NCBI GenBank assembly: GCA_027946365.1
Contig: JAPEUQ010000010.1
Span: 1,116,001 to 1,180,000, forward strand
DNA: 64,000 bases
Source: Kalmusia sp. IMI 367209
Lineage: Eukaryota; Ascomycota; Dothideomycetes; Pleosporales; Didymosphaeriaceae
Direction: 5' to 3'
The notes under the pieces were generated by a model. It made no database searches. It was not told where the DNA came from and was given only the letters and a program-made list of their open reading frames with translations. Within the stretch, counting starts at the first letter, position 1. Each line of letters opens with the position of its first letter. Of the stretch, positions 11,188 to 22,775 are shown in pieces. A program made the position numbers and the translations under genes.

Positions 11188-11709
11188 TCAATCCCTTAGC
11201 ACAAAAAACCCCTCATTCAATGACTCCTGGGCCGGCGAGGGAGGAGTGTAATGCACGCGCACCGCGCGCCGACAATACGGACAGGTGTTGCGAACCCGCA
11301 CCCACCGCACCAAACATCCAACGTGAAACGCGTGACCGCACGCGTCCAGCTTGAGGGCGTGGTCGCTCTCGTCAGAGACAAGTTCGTCCCTGCAGATGCC
11401 GCATTCGTTCTCTGCTTCGTCTGTTGAGATGAAAGACGAGTTGGTACAGCAAGACGATGCTGTACCCGGCGATAAAAGGTACATCGCGACCCTTTTGATA
11501 TCTCGGAGACAAGCTTGGTCAATGGACCATGGGGATGATGCGATTCTGGACGCCCGCGTGGGCTCCGGCGCTGGTGCGTAGGCGCGTGCTTCCGACTTGA
11601 GGGCTCTGAGTTCGGCGATGAAGTCGCGCATTGATGACGGTGTAGTGGTATTGGAGGGAGGCAGGCCGTAGCTTGCTAACTCTGCGAGTAACTCTTGGTA
11701 GGAAGCCAT
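11188..11709 (-). CDS. RING-H2 zinc finger protein, probable E3 ubiquitin ligase
   Basis: This intronless gene encodes 173 aa. The C-terminal RING-H2 has all eight zinc ligands in order: C103 and C106 (ECGICRDE), C124, H126 and H129 (DACGHAFH), C132, then C143 and C146 (NTCPYCRR). This C3H2C3 pattern recruits ubiquitin-conjugating enzymes, so an E3 ligase role is likely. The N-terminal half is helical and Ala/Ser-rich and names no substrate. There is no membrane segment. The frame stays open upstream to an ATG at 11850. A TATATAA box lies only a few bases 5' of that ATG, so transcription probably starts after it, and 11709 (MASYQELL) is the better start. The gene is convergent with the acid phosphatase. 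Confidence 0.8.
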   Translation of the reverse strand: MASYQELLAELASYGLPPSNTTTPSSMRDFIAELRALKSEARAYAPAPEPTRASRIASSPWSIDQACLRDIKRVAMYLLSPGTASSCCTNSSFISTDEAENECGICRDELVSDESDHALKLDACGHAFHVGCLVRWVRVRNTCPYCRRAVRVHYTPPSPAQESLNEGFFVLRD

Positions 11710-12218
11710 TGTGAAGCGAAATGGCTGTGCTTTCGAAGCTGGAACGCCGTGTATGAGAATATCGGATTGAGGTGCCGAAAGTGGAAATTCGTTATGAGCG
11801 TGGGAGTTGCTTCGAGCGTTTTTACTCTTGCAAATGGGAAATAGACGCATTTATATATGTTTGAGGGATTAGTTTCTGGGGATTCGAGTTTGAGAACCAA
11901 GGTACTGCTATGGTAAGTTGAACGTACAACGGTCGGTAACGAAAGAAAGGAAGAACCATCTGGACGTGATTACTGTCTAACTTGGTATTATAGCACGTCG
12001 TATCAGTTTCACTGCGCATGTGAACTTGGTCCTAGAGGGTAACACAATTCATGATGCCTCATTAGCTTTTTAGACGATATGCACTAAGTCCTAACACATA
12101 ACGTCGAAATTCCGGTCATATAAGACTAGTGCCAGGGTAATAAAGCAGCAGATATACCGACCTATCCCGTGCACGAAACCCTCACTGAGTCAACCTAGAC
12201 CACACCATCTGGAACCTT
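11710..12218. other. Intergenic, RING-H2 promoter and amidase 3' end
   Basis: About 500 bp with no supported gene. It holds the TATA box of the RING-H2 gene and the 3' flank of the amidase gene. Confidence 0.6.
11851..11858 (-). promoter_or_regulatory. TATA-like box of the RING-H2 gene
   Basis: The minus strand reads ATATATAA about 140 bp upstream of the chosen start codon. Its position immediately before an upstream in-frame ATG argues against that ATG being the initiator. Confidence 0.45.
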
Positions 12219-14119
12219 CTAGCGCCCACTCATCCCCAAAACATCTACCCAAACCTTGGGCATCACCCTTCCACCCCCATGCCCCTGAGTCATCCAAGCC
12301 TCACCGTCGTACCCGAACTCGATCAATTCCTTCTCGGTCCCCCACTCACCATGGCCCATTAAGCCAACAGGAATCTTTCCCTTCCCCTTCACAGGCTCAA
12401 TGTACCCGACTGGAAACTGTAGGCACGGTACGCCAGTAAAATTTGCTAGCCACACATACTCCATGTTGCGGACCTGTGAGTTCCCGTCGCTCATTCCGTG
12501 GCTTAGTTCTCCGTCGCCGATGGGCCAACCTGCATTGGGAGTGGTGGGCGTAACAATGATAAGGCCGGGATGCTCCTGGAAGAGGTGTGCGAGATGTTGC
12601 ATGTGTATGTGACGGAGCTTCTGCGCAAGGAGGTAGTCTGTAGCGGGTGTTGCGCGAGACACACTAAGTAGTATCTTGTTCGCTGGAGTTAGACCAGTGA
12701 GGGATTTCGTCGACGCTGTGACTTCGGCGAGAATCGTCATTGCATGAGCGATTTGGCCTTCGTATAGTAGCGGTAGGTCGATATCAATAATTTTATAACC
12801 AAGCTCCGAGGTAAGATATTGCAGTGCCGCATGGCAAGCTTGTTGGACATTCGGGTCAGCCCGATCGAACCACGACCGACATATTCCTAGAGTCCTGCTG
12901 CGAGAGCTAGGTAAGCCTTGGGATGGTTTCGGCGGCGGGAACTGATTGGACACGGGGTCCGAAGGATTGGGCTGCGCGAGAACACGGTAGGAGACTTCGA
13001 GATCGACCATGTTGCTGGCTACCGGACCTCTTACTACGACTGACATGTCGGACGAGATGAGAGGCAAGGTAGACACTCGACTGTGGGAGGGCTTCAATCC
13101 GTATAATCCACAGTAGTTACTGGGAATACGGATAGACCCTCCGCCATCTGAACCGATAGCGAAAGGAATGAGGCCTGAAGCGACGGCATAAGCGCCACCT
13201 CCAGTCGAGCCACCGCAGTAATAGTTCGAATTATAAGGATTGAGAGGTGTGCCCCAGTTCGGGTTGTTGTTTGTCGTGTCTGCACCGTATCAGCTTTGAA
13301 CATACAATTGCAAAACTTGTCCCGCGAGAGCAGATGCAACGATAAATCAGAACATACCCATCCCCAATTCATGCATGCTCAGCTTCCCCACCATTATCCC
13401 GCCTGCTTCTTCGACCTTCGCTACACACCAGCTAGTTTCAACCTCCTTCCCCTCTGTATAATCCTTCGTAGTCCCAATATACCTCTTATACCCCTTGACA
13501 TCCAGGTCGTCCTTTGCGCCAAACGGTACTCCATCAAGTACTCCTAGTGGCTTGCCATCCTTCCATCTCTTTGTCGAATCCTCAGCAGCCTGCCTAACAG
13601 CTTCGGCTTTGCTGTCTATGAACGCCGTCGAGTGCGGCAAGCGCTTTGCGACGTCTCTCTGTATGAGCGGCAGCAACGCTTCTACTACATTGGACGGCGT
13701 GATTAAACCACTCTTGTAGGCATTGTGATAATCAACAACGGTATAGAAGCGGGTATTGATGTCTTGAGGTGGGACACGTAGGTCCGTGACGCCGGGATAG
13801 CCCATGGGGACTTCATCTCCAGGTTGGCGCGTCGGAATCACCGTCGGGTCGAAACGTGGCTCGATGCCTTCAAGCTCCTTGCGCGAGCGGAGCGCGTTGA
13901 AGCCGGCATTGCGCCAGAGAAGGGTAGGAAGAAACGATACATTCTCGACGCTGTACTGGTCAGTCGTGATTTTCAATTGCGGACGTACACGCACAGTGCG
14001 GCAAGAAGGGCCAATGGGCGCCCCTTGATGACAGGATTCTGGGGCGTGGGAGGTGCTTCATAAGATACGTTGTATGCCTTTGGCTCCGGGTAGTTGAGAG
14101 TCCGTGCGCCTTCAGACAT
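12219..14119 (-). CDS. Amidase (amidase-signature family)
   Basis: Exons 14119-13995, 13950-13358 and 13279-12219 encode 592 aa. Introns are 44 bp (GTGCGT...TACAG) and 78 bp (GTATGT...GTGCAG). This is a Ser-cisSer-Lys hydrolase that cleaves small amides to acid and ammonia. The full triad is visible: K188 in FGAKDDLDVKGY, S264 in CGGSTGGGAYAVASG and S288 in SDGGGSIRIPSNYCGLYGLK. Spacing (76 and 24 residues) mirrors well-studied family members. The residue after the cis-Ser position is Thr rather than the usual Ser. An N-terminal hydrophobic stretch (RPLALLAAL) is short; stable membrane insertion is not evident. The start was placed at the first true ATG (MSEGARTL). The substrate cannot be predicted. 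Confidence 0.9.
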
Positions 14120-14591
14120 CGCGCGTGTAGCTACTGCTTCGATGCACCTTGACGTCGAGGGAGATAACAAGGCGGTCTAATCGTTGAGGAACTTTCGACA
14201 ATTAAGGTGGGCTTGGTAACAGAGATCGGAGCTGTTCCCGTATTTAAACGTCGTTGTGTAAGCAAAGCAATGCGTTAGCTTGATGGTCTTTCACATGTCT
14301 CCGGATCATATTTACAACAAGTCGTGAAATTGCCATTGCTATCAATAACCAATGTCCCCCGATATACCAAATGATCTTCTCTGGAACTCCGGCTCCGTAT
14401 CATGCTATGATGTTTTAAGACCAATAAAAAAAACCTCAACGTCCCGACACAACCATTCACTTGTCTCCGTCCTGTCATCGCTTCTTGCTAATCGTCATTT
14501 TGGCAGATATTGTCGGCGGTGCGCGAGCTTGACCTTGTCAACACCTCTTCTGCATGAACGTGTTCATGTCTGCCGAAGCACTGCCTGCGCT
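14120..14591. other. Intergenic, amidase promoter and YET3 3' flank
   Basis: About 470 bp with no supported gene. It carries the 5' flank of the amidase and the 3' UTR of the neighbouring same-strand gene. Confidence 0.6.
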
Positions 14592-15471
14592 CTACTGACC
14601 CTTTCTGGGGGTAGATGCTGAGCCAGAAACTTTGTCGCCCATTCGGTTGTACTCCTTCTGCAGGCTCTCAACTTGCTTCTTCAAGTTCTCCATGTCGCGA
14701 TCCTTTTTCGCAATCTCCTCCTTCAAAGCACCAACCTCACCGGCACCGCCCGCGTTCTGGAGAGAAGAGCCCTTCTTCACGGAGGGATCGCCCTTAAGGG
14801 TCTTGACTTCCTCTTCGAGACGGAGAACATCGAGGATCATGACGTAGGTTCGGTTAAGAATGAGGGACAAGAAGAGGGTGAAGCCGCAGAGATACATGTT
14901 GCGCTGGGAGTAGAACTTGCGAGCCTGGACCTCCATGCGCTCGGATCCACCCAAGACAGCTGCTCTGATAGACGTTAGTTCAATGCTCGCTCAAATTACT
15001 AGACGGAAGTTGCATACCCGCCACGAGAATCAGTCTTCTGGAAGGCTGCCAACTCGACTTGGACGCGGTAGACACGATTGACGCTGTCGATAAAGAGAAT
15101 GAGAATGAAGATAAACGTGATCTAGTAATCTGTTAGGTATGCCTTATGAGGGTAATCCATGTTCTGTACCTTCATGCCATATTGTAGTTTCGCGATGATG
15201 GGACTCTCGGAGATGAAGGTAAAAAGCTTGCGACGCCATGTAAACGGCAATGGAACAATTAAGGCGAGGAAGATGGCCATCTCGGTGACCAGAAGAAGGA
15301 AGACCTGTACAAAAAGCATGAGTAAGCATGTGGGCAACATCGTTGGGCTTGTGGGCGGTATGCAAAGGCCTCTGTCACCTACGCGCCAACATTGCCACAT
15401 GCCAATGGCAATTGGCTACGCAAGTCAAGGGGGAAGGAACGGAGACTTACGAGACTGTAGTAGAGCGTCAT
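14592..15471 (-). CDS. YET3: BAP31/Yet3-family ER membrane protein
   Basis: Four exons (15471-15451, 15304-15170, 15121-15018, 14964-14592) encode 210 aa. The first exon has only seven codons (MTLYYSL). All introns have GT..AG ends and keep the frame. Three hydrophobic segments in the first ~140 residues are followed by a long cytosolic coiled coil (VLRLEEEVKTLKGD, then EIAKKDRDMENLKKQVESLQ). Family blocks include LLVTEMAIFLALIVPLPFTW, LFTFISESPIIAKLQYGMK and ARKFYSQRNMYLCGFTLFLS. BAP31/Yet proteins sit in the ER, associate with the translocon and help export or quality control of membrane proteins. The C-terminus is KGQ, so it lacks the KKxx retrieval signal of animal BAP31. It diverges from DUS3 with 392 bp between starts. 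Confidence 0.92.
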
Positions 15472-15863
15472 GTTTGCGATGTTGCTGAAAGCCGCGATAG
15501 ACCTGTGTGCTGTGTGTTTACGAGCGGGGCTGGCTGATGATCGAAAGGCCCGTGTTGAGTTGAGGAGCCTGCGCTCTGCTATTTATGCCGAATGGAAGAA
15601 GAGGACACGATGCGGTCTGCGGATATATGGGCTGACGGTGAAAGAAGAAGAGGCTATGAGGCAGGAACGCGACCAGGTTTGATATAACTGCCTAGCTTGT
15701 GAAGAAATACGTCACCTCAACGCAGCTTCCGTGGGCGCACAGACGCCTCGGCGCTAGCTAACAATGGCTAGCGGTAAATCAATCACTCAAATCTTCAAGC
15801 GGCTCTCTCCACAAGCGCCCCGAAATAGAAATTGACCACGAGCTCGTATCTCTATATCTAGCA
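15472..15863. promoter_or_regulatory. Divergent promoter YET3 / DUS3
   Basis: The 392 bp between the two start codons holds both promoters. I could not assign specific sites with confidence. Confidence 0.5.
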
Positions 15864-18192
15864 ATGGCGGACATGGAGAACGACGCAAAACAAGAAAATG
15901 GTGTGGGGTTAAAGCTCAATCGTGATGGTGGTGGAGAAGACATGGACGCAAGCCGTAAGATGGACCCATTGAGTCCCAGAAAAAGAGACAGACCTCACAT
16001 TGAAGAAAACGAGTCTACAGGAAGTCCCGCGAAACGCGTAAAAGGTGTTGCACCCATCAAGACAGAGTACGTTTAATCCCAACTGATCACTCTCCCTCTC
16101 GTCCTAATACCGGAAGATATCTATTGCACCCAGCTGGTAGCAAAGAAGAAGTAAAGGGTGGTGCAGAGAATGATGATGCCGCTGAAGCTGCTGGTGAGCG
16201 CTACCAGAAGGTCGATGCCCGCGACAATCGCCAAAGCGGCAAGGGCAAGTTCAACAAGAAAGACAAGAAGAACGGGAAACAGAACGGACAGAACACTAGC
16301 CGTACATTCGGTACCTCTCGCGACAAGCTTCAGCTATGTGCATCCCGCGCATCCTACCCTGAGTTCTCACCCAAGGAGTGTCCGTTTGGCGACAAGTGCA
16401 AGTTCGAGCACAATCTTCGCAAGTACTTAACCCAAGGTCGAAGGGAAGATCTAACCACTTTTGGCGGTAAATGCCCTGTGTACGAAGCCAAGGGCTACTG
16501 CCATCTTGGATGGAAGTGCCGCTTCCACAAAAGCCACTCAGAAGAACGGGAGAGTGAAGACGGCAAGAAGGAACTCGTCCTCTTAGAAGACCCGGAGAAA
16601 CAGACTGGTGATCCTCAGGTACGCGACTTTGAAGATGAAGTTGGAGTCGTGAACCTGGTGTCCAAACAAGACAAGATCGATCTTTCGAGGAGGCGGAGAG
16701 GGACCCCAAGGGCAGATGCTTATATTCAGTGGGTCAACGAAATTTCTGACGCTGAGAGAAAACATTTTGATACGAAATCCAAGTCTACTGATCATGAGAC
16801 AGTCAACGACGCAGCTGACATAGACGAGAAGGAGGAAAATCGAGCGCAGTTCATTGAGCCTCCTTTCCGGCCTTCAGAAAAGCGTCGCCTTTACTATGGT
16901 CCCGAGACACCTATCTTAGCGCCGCTCACCACCCAGGGAAATATGCCCTTCCGACGTCTTTGCGTCGAACTCGGCGCTCAAGTGACTTGGTCGGAGATGG
17001 CTATGGGGCTCCCACTCATTCAGGGCGAGAAGAGCGAATGGGCGCTCATGAAGGCCCATGAATTTGAAGTCCGACCAGTCAAATTCGAAAATAAGAACAC
17101 CGTCGTACGGGGTTACGATAATTCTAAAGACCTGCGATTTGGAGCGCAAATTGCTGCCAACAAGCCCTGGGTTGCGACGAAGACGGTAGAGGTCCTCACA
17201 GCACTTTGTCCGCAGCTTCGCGCTATCGATCTCAACTGCGGCTGTCCGATCAATCTGGTCTGTGAAAAGGGATGCGGCTCTGCTATGCTCGACAGCCATG
17301 CGCGTCTTGAGAGCACACTGCGAGGCATGAATTACGTGTCTAATGAAGTTCCCATCACAGTGAAGATCCGAATGGGGACGAAAGACGGCCAACCGACCGC
17401 TGATAAGCTAATCAAGCGTCTCGTGCTTGGCGGTTATGAAGCTGTTGAATCTGGCAAGGGTACTGCAGGTGTTGCTGCAATCACTTTGCACGGCAGGAGC
17501 AAGCAACAACGGTACACAAAAAATGCGGATTGGAGTTATATTGCCGAGTGCAATGCACTAATCCACAGACTAAAGAAGGAGAAGAGCGCGAGAACTGATA
17601 CCGTTGCCGAGGCTGATCCGCGAGACCTCGCCAATGAAGGCCATGTTTATTTTATCGGTAATGGCGACTGCTACTCTCACGTTGACTACTACAACCATCT
17701 CGAGAACGCAAAGGTGGACTCTGTTATGGTAGCTCGTGGTGCTCTCATCAAGCCTTGGATTTTTGAAGAGATAGAAAAAGGTCAATACCTGGACAAGTCC
17801 GCGAGCGAACGCCTTAGCTATGTAGAGAAGTTCACCAAGTACGGTTTGCAGACCTGGGGATCGGATGAGATGGGCATCGGTACGACTCGCCGTTTCCTAC
17901 TGGAGTGGCTTAGCTTCTCGCACCGGTATGTGCCGATTGGGCTACTGGAGCATTTGCCGCCCAACATCCAGGACCGCCCGCCGCGTTTCAAGGGAAGGGA
18001 TGATTTAGAGACTCTTATGGCGAGCGAGAACTACAAGGACTGGATCAAAATCAGGTGCGTATACCAATAACGAGCGAGACATCCGTGAGACTGATCTGAT
18101 ATAGTGAGATGTTCCTCGGTCCTGCCGCGGAAGGCTTCAAATTTGAACCCAAGCACAAGTCGAATGCTTATGAGTTCGAGGCGGAGGGTTAA
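15864..18192 (+). CDS. DUS3: tRNA-dihydrouridine(47) synthase
   Basis: Exons 15864-16066, 16117-18054 and 18105-18192 encode 742 aa. The 50-bp introns have CTAAT and CTGAT branch sites. This flavoenzyme reduces U47 in the variable loop of tRNAs, with FMN and NAD(P)H. A basic nuclear-type N-terminus ([16 protein letters not shown]) is followed by two CCCH zinc fingers at about residues 142-166 ([12 protein letters not shown]) and 187-205 ([20 protein letters not shown]), which are specific to Dus3. The TIM barrel then follows, with [15 protein letters not shown], the catalytic cysteine about residue 444 in [20 protein letters not shown], and [18 protein letters not shown]. All key positions are intact and length matches fungal Dus3. 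The splice junction reads [10 protein letters not shown], a conserved block, which supports the first intron. Confidence 0.96.
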
Positions 18193-19139
18193 ATCGTGCA
18201 CGCACAACTTAACACTTTTTAGTGACGTACCCAAGGCGTGCATGGGCTGAATGAAGTACTGCCGAATTTAATTTAGGAAGCTTTGGCCAACTGGCCTTTA
18301 CACTAGATCACGAATAAAGTTCCATCAAGAGGACTTTCCATATAGCAACATCTCAACCCTGAAATTCGCATACACCCGATCGTCGATGTTTCATAAGCGA
18401 ACTGAGGCAAAATGATCGTCTTGCCGCTTCGCTTCTATTCTAAGCAACAGTGTTGTTTGAAACATTCATTCTCGCCTCTGTCCTTCACCAATTGACGAAG
18501 AGGCTCGGATCGTTTCCAAACTAGTCCGAGCAGCGTCCTCAGGGGCAAAGTGCCCTGCATACGCGCGGAGCACGTGAGGCCGGCGCTAAACCTTCTTTCG
18601 TGACAACCGCCACCCATTCCTTCGGTACTTAGGCTTCCGACCACCAACTTTCCAACTTTACCATGCCAATCTTTGCCTTAGCGCCACGACACCTGTCAAT
18701 TGCCCGTAGCGCAAACGCCTCGTCTGACCAATTGATAGGACAAGATCACGATGGCGCGCTGCGAGGACGAGATTACTGCAGCGCCTTCGCCGTTCATGGT
18801 TCGCTTTTGGAAGAGCTGAGCGCTCGGCACGCGCCCGTGGCGAGCAAATGATCCGGTTCGGGATGAGCAAGCGATGAAGCGGACGAAATGGGCAGTGCAA
18901 GAGAACGTGGCCGCGGAAAGGGAGTGCGGGAGTTGAGCGTAGGTAAGACGTGAGTAAGGTAGGTCCCTAACCTGCGAGTGTTACCATGCTTCTCTGGCTT
19001 GCACTACGCTTCGTGTTGCACTCAATCTCACTGTCGCTTTAGACTTGTCTCCTTGCTTTACGACCATTGTCTCTCTCCTCACTCGTTTGTTTACTACTCT
19101 TGCATTTTGTCCCTTTTCACTCGCTCATGCATCTATAAT
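18193..19139. other. Intergenic, promoter of the ankyrin gene
   Basis: About 950 bp without a supported gene. Pyrimidine-rich DNA just before 19140 is typical of a fungal 5' leader. Confidence 0.5.
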
Positions 19140-22100
19140 ATGAAGAGTCTGTCTTGTATCTCGCTTTCGAAGACATCAGAGGACTCAATAGAACGCCATC
19201 GTATCGCAATGAAGGACAGGGATGGCACCAGCGCCGCTGGGCCGGGCTACAAGAGTTCCAAGCTTCAGACGTTAGTTGAGGTGTTAAGATGCGAGCTTGG
19301 AAGATCTGGACGATCATCAACCTCCAATTCCGGGTTCGAGCCTACGAAGCAATGGACTCCGCCCTATTATGCGGTCTATCACAAACGCGAGGCGGCTCTC
19401 TCACACTTCCTCCGAGCTGGACAAACACCAGACGGTAGTGAGGCTACTCAACCAATGCTTTGCATTGCCGTGGTAGCTGGACACATCGAAATCGTCAAGA
19501 TACTCTGCGAAGCGGGCGCGAACGTCAATGCGCAATGTACACACAGTGGAGAAACTCCCCTTCATTTGGCGGTCAAGGCTGGACGCGACGATATCCTTGA
19601 TCTGCTCCTTCGATACAAACCCGACCTCGATATAAAAACACTATATACACAAGAGACGCCACTTCATTACGCAGCAGCTAAAGTGGGGAACACCGACGCT
19701 GCACTTGCACTGCTCAAGCATAAGGCAAGCTATGAAGCGCTCAACAACAAAGGCTTCACTCCAGCCGAGGTGTCCCTCCAAATCAAGGATATAAAAACAG
19801 CCGTCTTAATCATCCGCGCTACTCGAAGTAAGCCGCATAAGCTCATTAAAGAGAAGCAATTGCTGTTGAAGCGTGTTGAAACCCCGCGAGACCCTTCGCT
19901 TGACACCGACCTGGTCGCACAGATACTCGAAGTTGCATGCCCTGCCGACTCAACATCACTCGTAGAAGGTATCAAAACGCTTGACACCGCAGTAGTCAGG
20001 CTCATCTTAGAGAGAGGCGCAGACCCAAATAGAGCAACATCGTCCGGTCTCTATCCCATGTTCGCAGCCTTCAACGCTTGTAGCGCACCTGTTGTGCAAG
20101 CGCTCATCGAGCACGGTGCGGATGTTACGTTACGAAATCCACATGGCCCGAACGTGCTTCAGGCAGCGCTTGCGAGCCCCTTGTCTAAAGACAAAGAATC
20201 GATCACTAAAGTCTTTGAATTGTTGCTTTCCCGAGGGGCTGCTGTACATACAGCATACTCAGACGGCAGCACGCTACTTCATCACGCCGTGAGACCAGGT
20301 CTGGGCCTGGTGAAGATAGCACAACAGCTTATTCAGCATGGTGTCAATATCAATACTCAAGATACTCTAGGCAACACCGCGTTGCACGTCGCCGCAACTT
20401 CGCCACCTTGCGTCACTTTGCTTTTGAAGCACGGTGCGGACCCAAACTTGGTCAACAACAAAGGGTTTGCACCCCTTCTGTATGCGATAAAGTCAGCAAC
20501 AAATGGCAGTGAGCTAGATCTTCAGCATCTGCTCAAGGCATCCGATGTTCGACAAGTCGACTCGACAAAGAAAAACGCTCTGCACTTGGCCGCGCAGAAT
20601 GGATTGAACAAGATAGTCAAGCTCTTGCTTGATGCCGGTGTCGACTCAGCGTCGACTGATTCAAAGAATCGTACACCCCTGTTGCTGGCCGTGCTTCACC
20701 ATCAATGGGCGATTGTTCCGCTTCTTGCTGCACAACCGGGCATCAACTCCTGGGATGAGAACGGCCTCACAGCCCTACACTATATCGCGATGAGCAATCC
20801 CAAAGCCCCATCGACGTGGAAGCACATCGCTACAGCGGCAGCGCCATTCTGCGAAAAGGGTGTAAGTCGAAGCATGAGAGATCAATCTGGCTCAACACCT
20901 CTCATTCAAGCCGTCAAAAGTCTGCCAGAGGACGGTCTGCCGGTTATCGAAGCTCTTCTGTTCCAGAAAGGCGCCGCACGGAGCAATTGCGTCGCTCACG
21001 AGGACCATCAGGAGCGTAATGCGCTCTACTATGCAGCAATTTCGGGCAAGTTAGCTTTTATTGAAGCATTACTGAAACACGGAACACCCTTCTCACTGAG
21101 CGAGTGGAGGCTGAAGAGAGGTCCCCTTAAACCAAACAGCGCGGTCAACAAGCGCATCCTGAAGCTTTTTGCAGAGCACGAATGGCTTAGACGTATTGCA
21201 AGCCTGCGCCGACAGCCTACTGCCGTGAGCGAGGATTCCTTGCTGCCAAAAGTACTGCCAATCCGCGATCTCAACGACATGCTTTCGATGGGTCTAGATC
21301 CGAATGATCTACCCAAAACAAAGCCTGCGGGCTCACTTCTTTGGACTATTCTCGACCATAGTACGCCGACTTCGACTTTTTCTTCTCAGTATTTTCACGA
21401 TGCTCTCAAACTTGCTTCTGCGTTCGGTGCGGATCCTAATGCGATGTCGACCCGCAGGTCTCAACGAATATCGAAGATCCCGAACTCTCAACAAACCCCG
21501 TTGAGGGTCCATCCCTTCACTTACATCGTGGAGCAATTTCCGCAGGTAAACTTTGACATTATTAAGCTTCTACTCGACAGTGGCGCCACTCTTTCGACAT
21601 CTTCACCTCTATACGACGGCCGATATCCACTCCATTCTGCTGTGCGATCGAATCGCCTCGATATCGTTGAGGAGATAATTAGCCGAGAGGTCAATGTGAA
21701 CTGCACTGATGTCAAAAAACGGACCCCGATTTTCATTGCGGCCGATAGTGGATCCCTCGAGATACTGGAGGTACTGCTTCGTTCGAGGGCCAGGATAGAT
21801 GCTCAAGATAGCGAAGGGAATACTCCACTTCACATTGCGTCCGCTGCAGGCAGCGTGCAAATTGTTTCTTGTCTGCTGCGTTCTGGTTCAAATGCTCGTT
21901 CCGGAAATCACAAGGGTCTCACACCGTTGCTTTGCATACCGGACAAGCTACCAGACGAGGAGAAGCAGAATATTGTTATAATGCTGAAGAAAGCCGAAAG
22001 AATGGGACGTCAGCAGGCGCCCCTAAGAGCCGTTGAACCAAAGAAGCCTGAGGAGATTAAGAGACCTGAAGTCGAGAAGGCAGCAGTCAATGAGGGTAGG

Positions 22101-22547
22101 ACAGGACTGAAGAAACAACGAAGCATCTCAACCCAACCAATAAACCTTTCCACTACCTCATATTCACCAGTCACTCAACAGCCCCCCGCCGCACGACCGG
22201 CTATGACCCGCCTTACCTCACCCACTGTCACTGCGCCGGATGCGCCCGCACCCCTCCGCCTCTCCAAACAAGTACTCAGCATCCGCTACACCCCGCCACC
22301 ACCTGCACCTCCACCGAAATCTATTCAGCGCAACATACCTCCACCAAAGCCTTCTCCAAACATCACGAAACCGCCCCAAACCCCTCGTGTAGACAGCGGG
22401 CTCGACCTATGCAAATCGAACAAAGAGAAGCCTCTACCTGTTCTAGAGAGGAAGAGAGCCTCGTTCGATCAGCTTGGAGAGTTTCCAACTGAGACCGATG
22501 AGCTTGCTTCTTGGTTGAATGTGAGTAGGATGTTGGACAGACTGTGA
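19140..22547 (+). CDS. Large ankyrin-repeat protein with proline-rich C-terminus
   Basis: A single exon encodes 1135 aa from ATG 19140; a second ATG at 19209 is also possible. From about residue 90 to 970 there is a long run of ankyrin repeats. Clear copies have the GxTPLHLA/V and (L)LLxxGAdvn patterns, for example SGETPLHLAVKAGRDDILDL, GNTALHVAATSPPCVTLLLK and EGNTPLHIASAAGSVQIVSC. A middle stretch (about residues 640-840) is more divergent. The last ~170 residues are Pro/Lys-rich, with PPPPAPPPK and NIPPPKPSPN, typical SH3- or WW-binding sequence. There is no catalytic domain, NACHT or membrane segment. Ankyrin arrays bind proteins, so a scaffold role is the safest statement. Such genes are abundant and fast-evolving in moulds, and this one opens the accessory block of the window. 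Confidence 0.85.
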   Translation: MKSLSCISLSKTSEDSIERHRIAMKDRDGTSAAGPGYKSSKLQTLVEVLRCELGRSGRSSTSNSGFEPTKQWTPPYYAVYHKREAALSHFLRAGQTPDGSEATQPMLCIAVVAGHIEIVKILCEAGANVNAQCTHSGETPLHLAVKAGRDDILDLLLRYKPDLDIKTLYTQETPLHYAAAKVGNTDAALALLKHKASYEALNNKGFTPAEVSLQIKDIKTAVLIIRATRSKPHKLIKEKQLLLKRVETPRDPSLDTDLVAQILEVACPADSTSLVEGIKTLDTAVVRLILERGADPNRATSSGLYPMFAAFNACSAPVVQALIEHGADVTLRNPHGPNVLQAALASPLSKDKESITKVFELLLSRGAAVHTAYSDGSTLLHHAVRPGLGLVKIAQQLIQHGVNINTQDTLGNTALHVAATSPPCVTLLLKHGADPNLVNNKGFAPLLYAIKSATNGSELDLQHLLKASDVRQVDSTKKNALHLAAQNGLNKIVKLLLDAGVDSASTDSKNRTPLLLAVLHHQWAIVPLLAAQPGINSWDENGLTALHYIAMSNPKAPSTWKHIATAAAPFCEKGVSRSMRDQSGSTPLIQAVKSLPEDGLPVIEALLFQKGAARSNCVAHEDHQERNALYYAAISGKLAFIEALLKHGTPFSLSEWRLKRGPLKPNSAVNKRILKLFAEHEWLRRIASLRRQPTAVSEDSLLPKVLPIRDLNDMLSMGLDPNDLPKTKPAGSLLWTILDHSTPTSTFSSQYFHDALKLASAFGADPNAMSTRRSQRISKIPNSQQTPLRVHPFTYIVEQFPQVNFDIIKLLLDSGATLSTSSPLYDGRYPLHSAVRSNRLDIVEEIISREVNVNCTDVKKRTPIFIAADSGSLEILEVLLRSRARIDAQDSEGNTPLHIASAAGSVQIVSCLLRSGSNARSGNHKGLTPLLCIPDKLPDEEKQNIVIMLKKAERMGRQQAPLRAVEPKKPEEIKRPEVEKAAVNEGRTGLKKQRSISTQPINLSTTSYSPVTQQPPAARPAMTRLTSPTVTAPDAPAPLRLSKQVLSIRYTPPPPAPPPKSIQRNIPPPKPSPNITKPPQTPRVDSGLDLCKSNKEKPLPVLERKRASFDQLGEFPTETDELASWLNVSRMLDRL

Positions 22548-22775
22548 ACTCTTCATTTGAATCTCTTTACGTATACGATCACGATTGATGATAGGGTTAA
22601 GCAACACGAGATACCCCTTGTAACTTTGCCTATCCATAAGGCATACATTCACTCTTTTGATTTCTTTTCGTAATATCTCATGACACCTGTAGAACAGATA
22701 GCATATAGCACACATCATAGCATAGGCATAATTAATAGTAGCATTAATGACATAGTCAAAAGGATCTTCCCAGCT

